A stretch of 64,000 nt of DNA from Amycolatopsis thermoflava N1165 (GCF_000473265.1 NZ_KI421511.1:6837909-6901908), one strand, 5' to 3'; shown: positions 1 to 8,364, counted from the first letter of the stretch. Notes: generated by a model not told the origin, from the letters alone. Program-made: numbers and translations.

Positions 1-182
1 GCCGTGCCCAGGAAGATGTGCGTCACCAGCAGCGGGTAGTGGAACCACGTGCCGGACCGGGTCGGCACGCGGGACCGCGCCGGGTCCAGCCCGAGGTAGG
101 GCGGCAGCGTGTAGGCGAGGAAGGCGACAGTGACGAGCCCGAGTCCGACGAGCGGCGGGCGGATCCGCGCCGAAGCAGTCAT
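1..182 (-). CDS. Membrane protein, DUF2306-like, N-terminal fragment (partial)
   Basis: The first 60 codons of a gene reading leftwards out of the window. The ATG is the reverse complement of 180-182. The translation begins MTASARIRPPLVGLGLVTVA, gives one clear hydrophobic segment (about residues 10-28), then a loop and a second hydrophobic start with the string HYPLLVTHIFLGTA. The His-Ile-Phe-x-Gly pattern at the start of a helix resembles DUF2306 membrane proteins, whose function is unknown. The rest lies outside the window, so the family call is tentative. Confidence 0.5.
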   Translation of the reverse strand, partial: MTASARIRPPLVGLGLVTVAFLAYTLPPYLGLDPARSRVPTRSGTWFHYPLLVTHIFLGT

Positions 183-252
183 GCCACGAGTTTTCGCCCG
201 CGCGGCAACGAGATCACTGCGGTGCACCGGCAGATCGCCGGTCGGGTTGTCC

Positions 253-1698
253 CTACCGCCGGACCAGGAACGGCTCCAGCAGACCGGGTTCCGCGGCGTC
301 GGCGAGCGCGACGGCTTCCGCGGCCGGGACGTCGATGCCGGTGTAGTGCTGACGCCCGGCCGCCGTGGTCGCGGTCAGCGAGATCAGCCCGGCCCGCCGC
401 TGGAAGAACGACCGGTGGAACACCCAGCCGATCACGCCCTCGGTCGCGAGCACCTGCCGCCGCCGCACCAGGCTGCCCTGCCGGAACACCAGGTTGCCGC
501 CGATCAGCGCGTGCCCCAGGTTGCGGTAGCGGTCCTCGGCCAGCAACGCGCCGACCGGGAACAGCGCCAGCGCGACCTGCCACAGCCAGGCGGGCCAGTC
601 CGCGAACCACCACAGCAGGGCGAACAGCCCGGTCACGGCCGCCGCGAACAGGAACGCCCGCGTGTGCCGTCGCAGGCGGGCGCGCGGGCCGTGCTGGACC
701 AGTTCGGCCGTGGCGGTCGCCGGATCCTCCAGGACGTCGCCGGCCACGCGGTGCGCCACCGCGCGCGGGGCGGGCGGCAGCAGCACGGAACCGCTGTGCT
801 CGCCACGCAACCCGGTGGTGATCGCCGAGCAGCGCGCCCCGCGGGCTGCCCGCAGCAGCAACGGTTCACTGATCTCGGCTCCGCGCAGGCGGCGCAGTTC
901 GATCGTGGTCTGGCGGGTGGTGAGCAGGCCGCGCGTCACGCGCAGCGTGCCTTCGCCGCGGGCGAGCCGGAAGTTCCAGAACGCCAGCACGTACGCGATC
1001 ACCGACAGCACCGACACCAGCACGACGGTCAGCACCAGCAGCACGATCACGATGACCCACACCGGGGTCGACGCGACCCGGCCGACGAGCGACTGCAGCA
1101 TCCCGAAGTCGTCCTCGTCGATGCGCACCTCGTTGAACAGGTTGGCCAGTGAGCCGACGACCACACCGATCGCGGCGATGCCGGACAGCGTGAACGGCCC
1201 GAACCGCACCCATGCCGGCCGCAGCTCGGCCAGGACGTCCACCAGGCCCTCGGTCTGCTCGGTGCGGCGGTGCAGCAGTTCTTCACGCAACCGCGCGGCA
1301 TCCGCGGTCGCCAGCGAGTCCAGCGTGACGCCCATCGCGCCCTGCCAGTCGCCGCGGCCGGTGCCGATCACGACCCGGCTCAGCCCGAGGATCCGTTGCA
1401 GCGGACGGGAAGTCAGGTCGACCGTGCGGATCCGGTCGCGCGGCACGGACAGTTCCTTGCGGCTGAGCAGGCCGCGCCGCACGCGCACGTGCTCGGCGGT
1501 GATCTGGTAGGTCGTGGTGAACCAGCGCAGCAGCCCGGCCGCGATCGCCAGCCCGAGGCCGACGAGGCTCCAGATCTGCCCCTGGCCGCCGCGGCCGATG
1601 AACAGCACGCCGATCAGCACCGGCAGCAGCCGCACGACCTCCTGCACCGGGTGGACCGCGAGCATGCGCGCGCTGAGCCGCTGCCAGTCCTCGCTCAC
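253..1698 (-). CDS. PH domain-containing membrane protein, YdbT type
   Basis: 481-residue integral membrane protein with repeated bacterial PH (bPH2, YdbT/DUF304) domains. After an N-terminal pair of helices (about residues 20-60) comes the first PH-like segment with the family string YQITAEHVRVRRGLL, then ELSVPRDRIRTVDL. Further hydrophobic segments near residues 180-260 and 360-390 separate two more PH-like blocks, for example EGTLRVTRGLLTTRQTTIEL. The GTG start overlaps the stop of the upstream partner as GTGA, so the two genes are translationally coupled. Proteins of this type occur as YdbS/YdbT pairs in many Gram-positives. The pair has been linked to resistance to some secreted antimicrobials in Bacillus, but the biochemical role is not settled. 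Confidence 0.8.
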   Translation of the reverse strand: MSEDWQRLSARMLAVHPVQEVVRLLPVLIGVLFIGRGGQGQIWSLVGLGLAIAAGLLRWFTTTYQITAEHVRVRRGLLSRKELSVPRDRIRTVDLTSRPLQRILGLSRVVIGTGRGDWQGAMGVTLDSLATADAARLREELLHRRTEQTEGLVDVLAELRPAWVRFGPFTLSGIAAIGVVVGSLANLFNEVRIDEDDFGMLQSLVGRVASTPVWVIVIVLLVLTVVLVSVLSVIAYVLAFWNFRLARGEGTLRVTRGLLTTRQTTIELRRLRGAEISEPLLLRAARGARCSAITTGLRGEHSGSVLLPPAPRAVAHRVAGDVLEDPATATAELVQHGPRARLRRHTRAFLFAAAVTGLFALLWWFADWPAWLWQVALALFPVGALLAEDRYRNLGHALIGGNLVFRQGSLVRRRQVLATEGVIGWVFHRSFFQRRAGLISLTATTAAGRQHYTGIDVPAAEAVALADAAEPGLLEPFLVRR

Positions 1699-2186
1699 GT
1701 CGCGTCCCCTGGCGTGGCCTGCGTCTGGGTGGCGAGCTCCTGGGTGAGGCGCTGCGCCACCTCGATGTCGAGGCCGTGGATCTGGACCGGTCCGCGCGCC
1801 GACGCCGTGGTGACGGTCAGGTTCGCCAGCCCGAACAACCGCTCCAGCGGGCCGCGTTCGGTGTCGACGGTCTGGATCCGGGACACCGGCGCGATGCGGC
1901 GCTCCTGGTTGATCCAGCCGGACTGCGTGTAGACGACCTGGGGCGTGGTCTCCCAGCGGTGCACGCGGAAGCGCCACTGCGGCATGACGGCGAGGTGCGC
2001 TATCGCGACCACCGCGGTCACGACGAGCGCGACGACCAGCGGGGACCAGCCGGTCAGTCCCAGCCACACGCCCTCGCCGGCGAGCACGACGACCCAGCCG
2101 ATCGCCGCACGCGTGGCCCAGAACAGCACGGCCTTCCGGCTGACCAGGTTCGCGGGCGGCCGCAGATCCACCACGGGATTCGTCAC
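1695..2186 (-). CDS. PH domain-containing protein, YdbS type
   Basis: 163-residue protein with two adjacent transmembrane helices (about residues 22-65) followed by one bPH2 domain. The signature is RVHRWETTPQVVYTQSGWIN, then RIAPVSRIQTVDTERGPLERLFGLA, with the conserved RI-TVD strand. The C-terminus TQELATQTQ carries the charged helix typical of the fold. It starts with GTG and is the first gene of a two-gene operon with the larger YdbT-type protein, joined by a 4-nt GTGA overlap. Only 16 bp separate its start from the end of the metal-sensor gene, which reads the same way, so readthrough from that promoter is possible. Confidence 0.8.
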   Translation of the reverse strand: MTNPVVDLRPPANLVSRKAVLFWATRAAIGWVVVLAGEGVWLGLTGWSPLVVALVVTAVVAIAHLAVMPQWRFRVHRWETTPQVVYTQSGWINQERRIAPVSRIQTVDTERGPLERLFGLANLTVTTASARGPVQIHGLDIEVAQRLTQELATQTQATPGDAT

Positions 2187-2202
2187 GCCACCACTTTGCC
2201 AG

Positions 2203-2559
2203 TCAGGCCGTGGTGCTGTCCGGGACTCCGAGCCGGAGGTGCTCGATGTGGTACACGGCTTCGTCGAGGAGCTGGGCGACGTGGTTGTCGTAGAGGCTGT
2301 AGACGATGCTGCGGCCCGCGCGCTGCCCGGTGACCAGGCCGAGGTTGCGCAGCAGCCGGAGCTGGTGGCTGACCGCGGACTGCTCCATGCCGACCGCCTC
2401 GGCCAGCTCGCCGACCGCGCACGGCCCCTGCCGCAGCCGGGAGAGCATCAGCAGGCGGCTGGGGGTGGCCAGAGCCTGCAGGGTCGCGGCGACGGTCGCC
2501 GCGCTCTGCGCGTCCAGCGACGCCGCCCGCCTGTCCTTGCTGTCGACTCCGTGACCCAC
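2203..2559 (-). CDS. nmtR: Ni/Co-sensing ArsR/SmtB repressor, NmtR type
   Basis: 118-residue winged-helix repressor with the ArsR recognition helix GMEQSAVSHQLRLLRNLGLV. The alpha-5 metal site shows D-N-H, then His 11 residues later, then His three after that (YHIEH). This is the spacing known for mycobacterial NmtR (D91, H93, H104, H107). The N-terminus MGHGV also conserves Gly2 and His3, which complete the NmtR nickel/cobalt site, so the GTG start at 2559 is well supported. A -10 box TAGAAT lies 6 nt before the GTG, indicating a leaderless transcript. It is divergent from a P1B-4 ATPase, the usual NmtR target type, with a palindrome between them. The metal preference is inferred from ligand identity. 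Confidence 0.9.
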   Translation of the reverse strand: MGHGVDSKDRRAASLDAQSAATVAATLQALATPSRLLMLSRLRQGPCAVGELAEAVGMEQSAVSHQLRLLRNLGLVTGQRAGRSIVYSLYDNHVAQLLDEAVYHIEHLRLGVPDSTTA

Positions 2560-2565
2560 GAGACG

Positions 2566-2614
2566 ATTCTAGTCGAAGAACACATGTAGACGTCTTCATG
2601 TGTTCGGGTATGCT
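2566..2614. promoter_or_regulatory. Divergent nmtR / P1B-4 ATPase promoter with repressor operator
   Basis: A palindrome at 2578-2605 has 9-bp perfect arms (GAACACATG and CATGTGTTC). Between them sits AGACGTCT, giving a 28-bp dyad with a single mismatched pair. It lies between two -10 boxes: TAGAAT (reverse strand, 2571-2566), 6 nt before the nmtR GTG, and TATGCT (forward, 2609-2614), 7 nt before GTG 2622 of the ATPase. The dyad therefore covers both -35 regions, and one bound repressor could shut both leaderless promoters. Binding by NmtR is inferred from position and symmetry. Confidence 0.75.
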
Positions 2615-2621
2615 CCGGCAC

Positions 2622-4430
2622 GTGGTGCAAGTGATCGACAGAGCGGCCGCGGTCCGTCCCGCGCGCCGGCTGCTGCTGCCCGAGGTCCGGTGGGCGCTGG
2701 CCGCGCTGGTGTTGTTCCTGGCCGGGCTCGCGGCCGATCTCGGCGGCGGCCCCGCCTGGCTGTACTGGACCCTCTACCTGGGCTGTTACGCCGCGGGCGG
2801 GTGGGAGCCGCTGCTGGCGGGCCTGCGGGCGCTGCGCGAGCGGACACTGGACGTCGACCTGCTGATGGTCGTGGCCGCCGTCGGCGCCGCGGCGATCGGG
2901 CAGGTCCTCGACGGCGGCCTGCTGATCGTCATCTTCGCGACCTCCGGCGCGCTGGAGGCGGTCGCCACCCAACGCACCGCGGATTCGGTGCGCAGCCTCC
3001 TCGACCTGACCGGCGAGGCCGACACCTACGAAGTCGGCGACGAGTTCGTGGTCCGGCCGGGGGAGCGCATCGGCGGGGACGGCGTCGTGCTGGACGGCGC
3101 GAGCGAGGTGGACCAGTCGTCGATCACCGGCGAGTCGATGCCGGTGCCGAAGGCCGTCGGCGACGAGGTGTTCGCGGGCACCCTGAACGGAACCGGAGTG
3201 CTGCGGGTCCGGGTCACGCGCGATTCGTCGGACACCGTGCTGGCGCGGATCGTCGCGATGGTCGAGGAGGCGTCGGCGACCAAGGCGAAGACCCAGCTGT
3301 TCATCGAGAAGATCGAGCAGCGGTACTCGGTCGGGGTCGTGGCGGCGACGCTGGCGTTGTTCCTGGTGCCGCTGGTCTTCGGCGCGGGGCTGCAGGAAAC
3401 GCTGCTGCGCGCCATGACGTTCATGATCGTCGCCTCGCCGTGCGCGGTGGTGCTCGCGACCATGCCGCCGCTGCTGTCCGCCATCGCCAACGCCGGGCGG
3501 CACGGGGTGCTGGTCAAGTCGGCCGTGGTGCTCGAACGGCTCGGCACGACGGAACGCGTCGCGTTCGACAAGACCGGAACCCTGACCGCGGGCGCGCCGC
3601 GCGTGGTCGAGGTCCGTCCACTCGGGATGTCCGAAAAGGACGTTCTGCGCTTCGCCGCGGCTGCCGAGCAGGCGAGTGAGCACCCGCTGGGGCGGGCGAT
3701 CGTCGCGGCCGCGGACCGGGTGCCGCAGGCGCGGGACTTCCGTGCCGAGCCCGGCCGGGGCGTGCGCGCGGTGGTCGACGGGCGGCAGGTGTTCGTCGGC
3801 CGGGACGACGGCGAGGTGGTGCGCGAGGCCGAGGCGGACGGGCGGACCGCGGTGCTGGTCCGGGTGGACGGCGAACCGGCCGGTGTGCTCGGGCTCGCCG
3901 ACCGCGTGCGCCCGGACGCGCGCGCCGCGGTGACCGCGCTGAGCTGGGCTTCCCCCGTGCTGCTGACCGGGGACAACCCGCGGGCGGCGGCGCGGGTGGC
4001 GGACGAGGTCGGCATCACCGACGTGCGGGCCGGTCTGCTGCCGCAGGACAAGGTCGCCGCTGTCCGGGAACTCGGCGAGCGGGTCCTGCTGGTCGGCGAC
4101 GGCGTCAACGACGCGCCCGCGCTGGCCGCGGCCAACACCGGCATCGCGATGGGCCGGGCCGGATCGGATCTGGCGCTGGAGACCGCCGACGCGGTCGTCG
4201 TGCGGGACGAGCTGACGGCGATCCCCGCCGTCGTCGCACTGGCCCGCCGCGCGCGGCGGCTCGTGCTGGCCAACCTCGCGATCGCGGGCGGGTTCATCGT
4301 CGGGCTGGTGCTCTGGGACCTGTTCGGCGAGCTGCCACTGCCGCTCGGCGTCGCCGGTCACGAGGGCTCGACGGTCCTGGTGGCGCTCAACGGCTTGCGG
4401 TTGCTGCGCGAGAAGGCGTGGCGCGGTTGA
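2622..4430 (+). CDS. P1B-4 type heavy-metal (Co/Ni/Fe) exporting ATPase, CtpD/CtpJ-like
   Basis: P-type ATPase of about 602 residues with the phosphorylation motif DKTGTLT, the TGES actuator loop (ITGESMPVPK) and the GDGVNDAPALA hinge. The metal-selective helices show SPC (IVASPCAVVLAT) in place of CPC, and HEGST (GHEGSTVLVALNGL) near the C-terminus. SPC plus HEG(G/S)T is the signature of subgroup P1B-4 (cobalt, also Fe or Ni export). There is no N-terminal HMA metal-binding domain, as is usual for this subgroup. In-frame starts also exist at 2598 and 2610, but those would place the operator inside the gene. GTG 2622 is preferred because TATGCT sits 7 nt upstream. It probably detoxifies the cytoplasm under control of the divergent NmtR. 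Confidence 0.9.
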   Translation: MVQVIDRAAAVRPARRLLLPEVRWALAALVLFLAGLAADLGGGPAWLYWTLYLGCYAAGGWEPLLAGLRALRERTLDVDLLMVVAAVGAAAIGQVLDGGLLIVIFATSGALEAVATQRTADSVRSLLDLTGEADTYEVGDEFVVRPGERIGGDGVVLDGASEVDQSSITGESMPVPKAVGDEVFAGTLNGTGVLRVRVTRDSSDTVLARIVAMVEEASATKAKTQLFIEKIEQRYSVGVVAATLALFLVPLVFGAGLQETLLRAMTFMIVASPCAVVLATMPPLLSAIANAGRHGVLVKSAVVLERLGTTERVAFDKTGTLTAGAPRVVEVRPLGMSEKDVLRFAAAAEQASEHPLGRAIVAAADRVPQARDFRAEPGRGVRAVVDGRQVFVGRDDGEVVREAEADGRTAVLVRVDGEPAGVLGLADRVRPDARAAVTALSWASPVLLTGDNPRAAARVADEVGITDVRAGLLPQDKVAAVRELGERVLLVGDGVNDAPALAAANTGIAMGRAGSDLALETADAVVVRDELTAIPAVVALARRARRLVLANLAIAGGFIVGLVLWDLFGELPLPLGVAGHEGSTVLVALNGLRLLREKAWRG

Positions 4431-4439
4431 CTCGGGGAT

Positions 4440-5888
4440 ATGACGGGGCACATGACGCCGGAGGAGTTCCGGCGCTACGGCAAGCAGGTCGTCGACTGGG
4501 TCGCCGACTACCTGAGCACGATCGAGGACCGGCCGGTGCGCTCGCCGCTCGCGCCGGGCGAGGTGCGCGATCGGCTGCCGGCGCACCCGCCGGAGCGGGG
4601 TGAGTCGTTCGAGGACCTGCTCGGCGACCTGGACCGCGTGATCATGCCGGGCATCACGCACTGGCAGCACCCGGACTTCTTCGCCTACTTCCCGGCCAAC
4701 GCGTCCGGTCCGGCGATCCTCGGCGACCTGCTGTCCAGCGGCCTCGGCGTGCAGGGGATGGTGTGGGCGACGAGCCCGGCGTGCACCGAGCTGGAGACCG
4801 TCGTGGTCGACTGGCTCGCCGAGCTGCTCGGGCTGCCCGCGGAGTTCCGCACCGACGGCGCTGGTGGCGGGGTCATCCAGGACTCGGCGTCGAGCGCGGC
4901 GCTGGTGGCGTTGCTCGCCGCGCTGCACCGGGCGAGCGGCGGGAAGATCCGCGACCACGGCGTGGCGGACACCTACCGGATGTACGTCTCCACCGAGACG
5001 CACTCGTCGTTGCAGCGGGCCGGGCGCATCGCCGGTCTCGGTGGCGAGAACGTCCGGGCGGTGCCGGTGGATCCGGTGACGCTCGCGATGGACGTCGCCG
5101 AGCTGCGGCGCATGATCGCCGAGGACGTCGCCGCGGGCGCGGTGCCGGTGCTGGTGTGCGCGACGATCGGGACGACGTCCACCACGGCGATCGACCCGGT
5201 CGCGGAGATCGGGGCGGTGTGCCGCGAGGCCGGCGTGTGGCTGCACGTGGACGCGGCCTACGCCGGATCGGCCGCGGTGTGCCCGGAGCTGCGGTGGATC
5301 AACGACGGAGTGGCTGCGTACGCGGACTCGTACGCGACGAACCCGCACAAGTGGCTGCTCACCAACTTCGACTGCGGCGTGCTGTGGGTGCGGGACCGGC
5401 GGCCGATGATCGACGCGTTGTCGATCCTGCCGGAATACCTGCGCAACACGGCGACGGAGTCCGGCGAGGTGATCGACTACCGGGACTGGCAGGTCCCGCT
5501 CGGGCGGCGGTTCCGGGCGCTGAAGCTGTGGTCGGTGATCCGCTGGTACGGCGCGGAAGGGCTGCGTGCGCACATCCGGACCTGCGTCGAGCTGGCCGCG
5601 CGGTTCGCCCGGCTGATCGACGCCGACGACCGGTTCGAGCTGCACCCGGGGCACCCGTTCGGGCTGGTGTGCTTCCGGCCCCGGTGGCCGTCGTCCGTTC
5701 CCGACCCCGACGCCGAAACCCTCGCCGTGATGGAACGGCTCAACGCGTCGGGCGAGCTGTTCGTGAGCCACACCAAGGCGAACGGGCACGTGCTGCTGCG
5801 CCTCGCGGTGGGCTCACCGGCCACGCGTGCCGAGCACGTGGAGGCGGCGTACCGGCGGATCGCCGCCGCGTGTCAGGAGCGCAGGTAG
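4440..5888 (+). CDS. PLP-dependent aromatic-L-amino-acid decarboxylase
   Basis: 482-residue group II decarboxylase (DOPA/tryptophan decarboxylase family). It has the N-terminal EEFRRYGKQVVDWVADYL helix, the HPDFFAYFPANAS substrate strand and the cofactor motif NPHKW near residues 301-305, whose lysine forms the Schiff base. HVDAAYAGSA provides the Asp that pairs with the pyridine nitrogen. The product would be an arylalkylamine such as tryptamine, tyramine or phenylethylamine; the sequence does not decide which. The start follows CGGGGAT closely, and an in-frame ATG 12 nt downstream is possible. Its 3' end overlaps the convergent TetR gene by 16 bp. It lies 9 bp after the metal ATPase but has no obvious functional link to it. 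Confidence 0.9.
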   Translation: MTGHMTPEEFRRYGKQVVDWVADYLSTIEDRPVRSPLAPGEVRDRLPAHPPERGESFEDLLGDLDRVIMPGITHWQHPDFFAYFPANASGPAILGDLLSSGLGVQGMVWATSPACTELETVVVDWLAELLGLPAEFRTDGAGGGVIQDSASSAALVALLAALHRASGGKIRDHGVADTYRMYVSTETHSSLQRAGRIAGLGGENVRAVPVDPVTLAMDVAELRRMIAEDVAAGAVPVLVCATIGTTSTTAIDPVAEIGAVCREAGVWLHVDAAYAGSAAVCPELRWINDGVAAYADSYATNPHKWLLTNFDCGVLWVRDRRPMIDALSILPEYLRNTATESGEVIDYRDWQVPLGRRFRALKLWSVIRWYGAEGLRAHIRTCVELAARFARLIDADDRFELHPGHPFGLVCFRPRWPSSVPDPDAETLAVMERLNASGELFVSHTKANGHVLLRLAVGSPATRAEHVEAAYRRIAAACQERR

Positions 5889-6439
5889 GTGTTGAGCGTG
5901 ACGGCCAGCGTCTGCTCGACGTCGGAGGACTCGGCGGCCGACGGCAACCCGCCGCGCAGCCACAGCGCGGCGAGCCCGTGCAGCGACGCCCACAGCGACG
6001 CGGCGAGCGGACGCGAAGCCGTGCCCCGCCGCCAGCCGACCGCCTGCGCCCGGGTCACCAGGTCCAGGAACTGCTCGAACACCGCGCCGGACAGCCGGGC
6101 CAGCTCGGGTTCCCGCACGTCGATCAGGTCCGGCCGGAACATCAGCTCGAACATGGCCGGGTTCGCCAGCGCGAAGTCGAGGTAGCGGCGGCACGCGGTC
6201 AGCAGCCGTTGCTGCGGATTGCCCTCCGGCAGGGCGGCCGCACGCTCGTGCAGCTCCGCGAAGCCGGTCGCGGCGACCGCGGCGAGCAGCTCGGCCCGCC
6301 CGGCGAAGTGCCGCAGTGGCGCGCCGTGCGAGACGCCCGCCTCGCGCGCGATCCGCCGCAGGGTGACGGCCTCGACACCCTCGCTGGTCAGGACGGCGAC
6401 GGCGCTGTCGATCAGGCGCTGCCGGGGATCGTTTTCCAC
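5873..6439 (-). CDS. TetR/AcrR family regulator
   Basis: 188-residue TetR repressor. The N-terminal HTH reads VTLRRIAREAGVSHGAPLRHFAGRAELLAAVA and is followed by a TetR_C-type ligand domain with FALANPAMFELMFRPDLI and SLWASLHGLAALWLRGGL (the WxxxHGLAxL pattern of the TetR_C_33 group). A GTG start at 6439 is chosen because the HTH begins right after it. It lies inside the 3' end of the upstream SGNH gene (28-bp overlap), so the two are co-transcribed. Its target is not evident; the convergent decarboxylase and the upstream hydrolase are candidates. Confidence 0.85.
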   Translation of the reverse strand: MENDPRQRLIDSAVAVLTSEGVEAVTLRRIAREAGVSHGAPLRHFAGRAELLAAVAATGFAELHERAAALPEGNPQQRLLTACRRYLDFALANPAMFELMFRPDLIDVREPELARLSGAVFEQFLDLVTRAQAVGWRRGTASRPLAASLWASLHGLAALWLRGGLPSAAESSDVEQTLAVTLNTYLRS

Positions 6440-7221
6440 GACGCCAGCTCGTCGGCGATGACGGGGAGCAGATCGGGGCGCTTCGGCGCGAAACCGTCGC
6501 CGGGCGACCGGCCGGTGAACCAGTTGCGCGTGCGGGTGACCACCACCGGCAGGACCTCGCGCCACACCCAGCCGGCGTGCGCGCGCAGGCCGGGGCGGAC
6601 CGGGTCGCCGGGCAGGGGCTCCAGCCAGGCCGGGTCGTAGTCGACGCCGAGGGTCGTGAGCAGGTGCGCGGCCAGCCTGCGGTGGCCGTACTCGGACAGG
6701 TGCAGCCGGTCCGGGCCGAAGTAGCGCAGATCGTGCACGGCTTCCTCGCCCCACAGGTCGACCACCTCGGCGCCGTGCTTCGCCGCGGACGCGTGGATGG
6801 CCTCGTTGAGGGCTTCCAGGCGGTGGCGGATGCGCAGCAGGCCCGGCACGCGCCCGGAGACGTCGCTGAGCGTGAAGACGACGACGGTGGGCGCGGCGCG
6901 GGTGAGCATGCGGATGGCCGCGTCCACCCGCTTCGCGACGACCTCGGCGCGGTAGGTGCGGGTCATGACGTCGTTCGCGCCGCCGAAGAGCGCGACGAGG
7001 TCGGGCTTGAGGTCCAGAGCCGCGGGGATCTGCTCGACGATGATCTGGTCGAGGCGGCGGCCGCGGACGGCCAGGTTGGCGTACCGGAAGGCGGGCTCGT
7101 GCTGGGCGAGCGTGGCCGCGGCCAGGTCGGCCCAGCCCCGGTAGACGTCGGTGCCCGGGTACGGGTCGTGCAGGCCTTCCGCGCAACTGTCGCCGAGGGC
7201 GACGAACCTCTGATAGCCCAT
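6412..7221 (-). CDS. SGNH/GDSL-family hydrolase (cytoplasmic)
   Basis: 269-residue esterase/lipase-like protein with all SGNH blocks: GDSCAEG with nucleophile Ser near residue 12, LAVRGRR (block II Gly), GGAND (block III Asn) and DRLHLSEYGHRRLA (block V Asp and His). There is no signal peptide, so it is predicted cytosolic. Actinomycete relatives of this subgroup are common but uncharacterised, and the substrate is unknown. The ATG at 7221 is preceded by CGGAGAGC. It heads a two-gene unit with the TetR regulator downstream. Confidence 0.88.
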   Translation of the reverse strand: MGYQRFVALGDSCAEGLHDPYPGTDVYRGWADLAAATLAQHEPAFRYANLAVRGRRLDQIIVEQIPAALDLKPDLVALFGGANDVMTRTYRAEVVAKRVDAAIRMLTRAAPTVVVFTLSDVSGRVPGLLRIRHRLEALNEAIHASAAKHGAEVVDLWGEEAVHDLRYFGPDRLHLSEYGHRRLAAHLLTTLGVDYDPAWLEPLPGDPVRPGLRAHAGWVWREVLPVVVTRTRNWFTGRSPGDGFAPKRPDLLPVIADELASWKTIPGSA

Positions 7222-7274
7222 TCAGCTCTCCGACATCCGGTGTTCACCTGATGGCCACCTGTGTACCAAGATCT

Positions 7275-7289
7275 GTAGACGCTGTCTAC
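7275..7289. promoter_or_regulatory. TetR-type palindrome upstream of the SGNH gene and SDR remnant
   Basis: GTAGAC-gct-GTCTAC is a perfect 6-bp dyad with a 3-bp spacer. The form resembles many TetR-family operators. It lies 54 bp upstream of the SGNH-TetR unit, so autoregulation by that TetR is a plausible reading. Alternatively it belonged to the SDR gene now broken beside it. Confidence 0.4.
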
Positions 7290-7324
7290 TCGACCGGATG
7301 TCACAAGGGGAGCGGCTGTCTCGT

Positions 7325-7460
7325 CTCGGGTGCCGAGCACACACCCGCAGCACTGACCAGGACGGTCATGCCGAGCGCGGCCAGTTGTTCGGCCACGCCA
7401 CGCCCGATCCCCCTTGTTCGCTTCGGTGACCGGCGCGACCGTCTGCTGTTCGCCCAGCAT
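7325..7460 (-). pseudogene. SDR oxidoreductase remnant, N-terminal (Rossmann) part, inverted
   Basis: On the minus strand the sequence reads MLGEQQTVAPVTEANKG and then, after a one-base frame change, IGRGVAEQLAALGMTVLVS. Together this is the start of a short-chain dehydrogenase with the TGxxxGIG dinucleotide loop (here TEANKGIG; the first Gly is lost). It stops near 7325 without a continuation. The matching C-terminal part is on the opposite strand, starting at about 7470. Confidence 0.65.
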
Positions 7461-7469
7461 CAGCTCCTA

Positions 7470-7965
7470 TGCTGGTCAACAACGCCGGCATCACCGGATC
7501 CGGCAGGTCGACCCGGCGGACGCGCACGACCAGATCCCCAGCACGGTCGACCTGGACATGGTCCGCGCGGTGTTCGAGACCGACCTGTTCGGCGTGATCG
7601 CGGTGACGATGTTGGTGCTGCCGCTGCTGCGGAAGTCACCGGCGCCACGCATCGTGAACGTCAGCAGCCATGCCGCCTCGCTGGCCCTGACCAGCGACCC
7701 GGACGGTCCCTTCGCGGCGCTGCTGCCGTCCGCGGCGTACAGCCCGTCCAAAACCGCCCTGTGCGCGCTGACCGTCCAGTACGCCAACGAGCTGCGCAAG
7801 GACGGCGTCTTGGTCAACGCGGTCGCGCCCGGCTACGTCGGCACGGACAGCAACAACTACACCGGGTTCCTGACCGTCGCGCAGGGTGGTGCGGCTGGCC
7901 ACGCTCGGCCCGGACGGACCGACGGCCGGCTTCTTCGCCGAGGACGGACCGCTGCCGTGGTAGAC
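7470..7965 (+). pseudogene. SDR oxidoreductase remnant, catalytic and C-terminal part
   Basis: The reading begins MLVNNAGIT (the NNAG motif), loses frame, and resumes as VDLDMVRAVFETDLFGVIAV, then IVNVSSHAASL (catalytic Ser strand), AYSPSKTALCALTVQYANEL (YxxxK catalytic pair) and NAVAPGYVGTD. A further frame change near 7880 leads to VRLATLGPDGPTAGFFAEDG and a TAG at 7964. The gene is dead: at least two frameshifts, and its Rossmann half is inverted at 7325-7460. Confidence 0.75.
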
Positions 7966-7994
7966 CGGGTCGTGGTGGATCGCGCCGAGGAGTT

Positions 7995-8300
7995 CCATGA
8001 ACTGTGGCCGCGATCGACGTGGTGCGCTCGGCCCGGGTCCGGCGGGAGGAGTACGTCGGGCCGTGGTTCCTGGAGCCGCTGCTGGCCGCCGACGTGCAGA
8101 TGATCGGCGACGCCGGTGGCAAGGCGCCCGCGGTGGGCGGAGCGGTTCACCGGGGCCGGTGCGGTGGCCGGCGTGCTCGCTACGCTCATGCCGCTGTTCG
8201 CCCGGATCAATGCCCAGGTGTCCTGGTCCAGACGATCCGCACCGTCAAAAACCCGGACGGGCTCGGGCCCCTGCCGCCCGTGGCGGGCGCGTGGGCTGGC
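7995..8300 (+). pseudogene. ECF sigma factor remnant (SigJ-like, with SnoaL-type tail)
   Basis: The forward frame reads AAIDVVRSARVRREEYVGPWF, resembling the end of the sigma-2 linker of SigJ-group ECF factors (xRREEYVGPWLPEPL). It jumps directly to ADVQMIGDAGGKAPA, which resembles the C-terminal SnoaL-like domain. After frame changes, LMPLFARINAQ and VQTIRTVKNPDGL resemble the terminal strand of that domain. The whole sigma-4 region is missing, so this is an internally deleted, frameshifted relic. The family assignment rests on motif memory only. Confidence 0.5.
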
Positions 8301-8364
8301 CTCCGGGAAGCCTCGGACTGACCCGCGGGCCCGGCGCGGGGGACGCGCCGGGCCCGCGTGCCTG

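Noticed and set aside
2448-5789. 1113-codon reverse open frame opposite the ATPase and decarboxylase
   Set aside because: Lies opposite two genes with complete catalytic motifs; low-complexity Arg/His/Pro translation.
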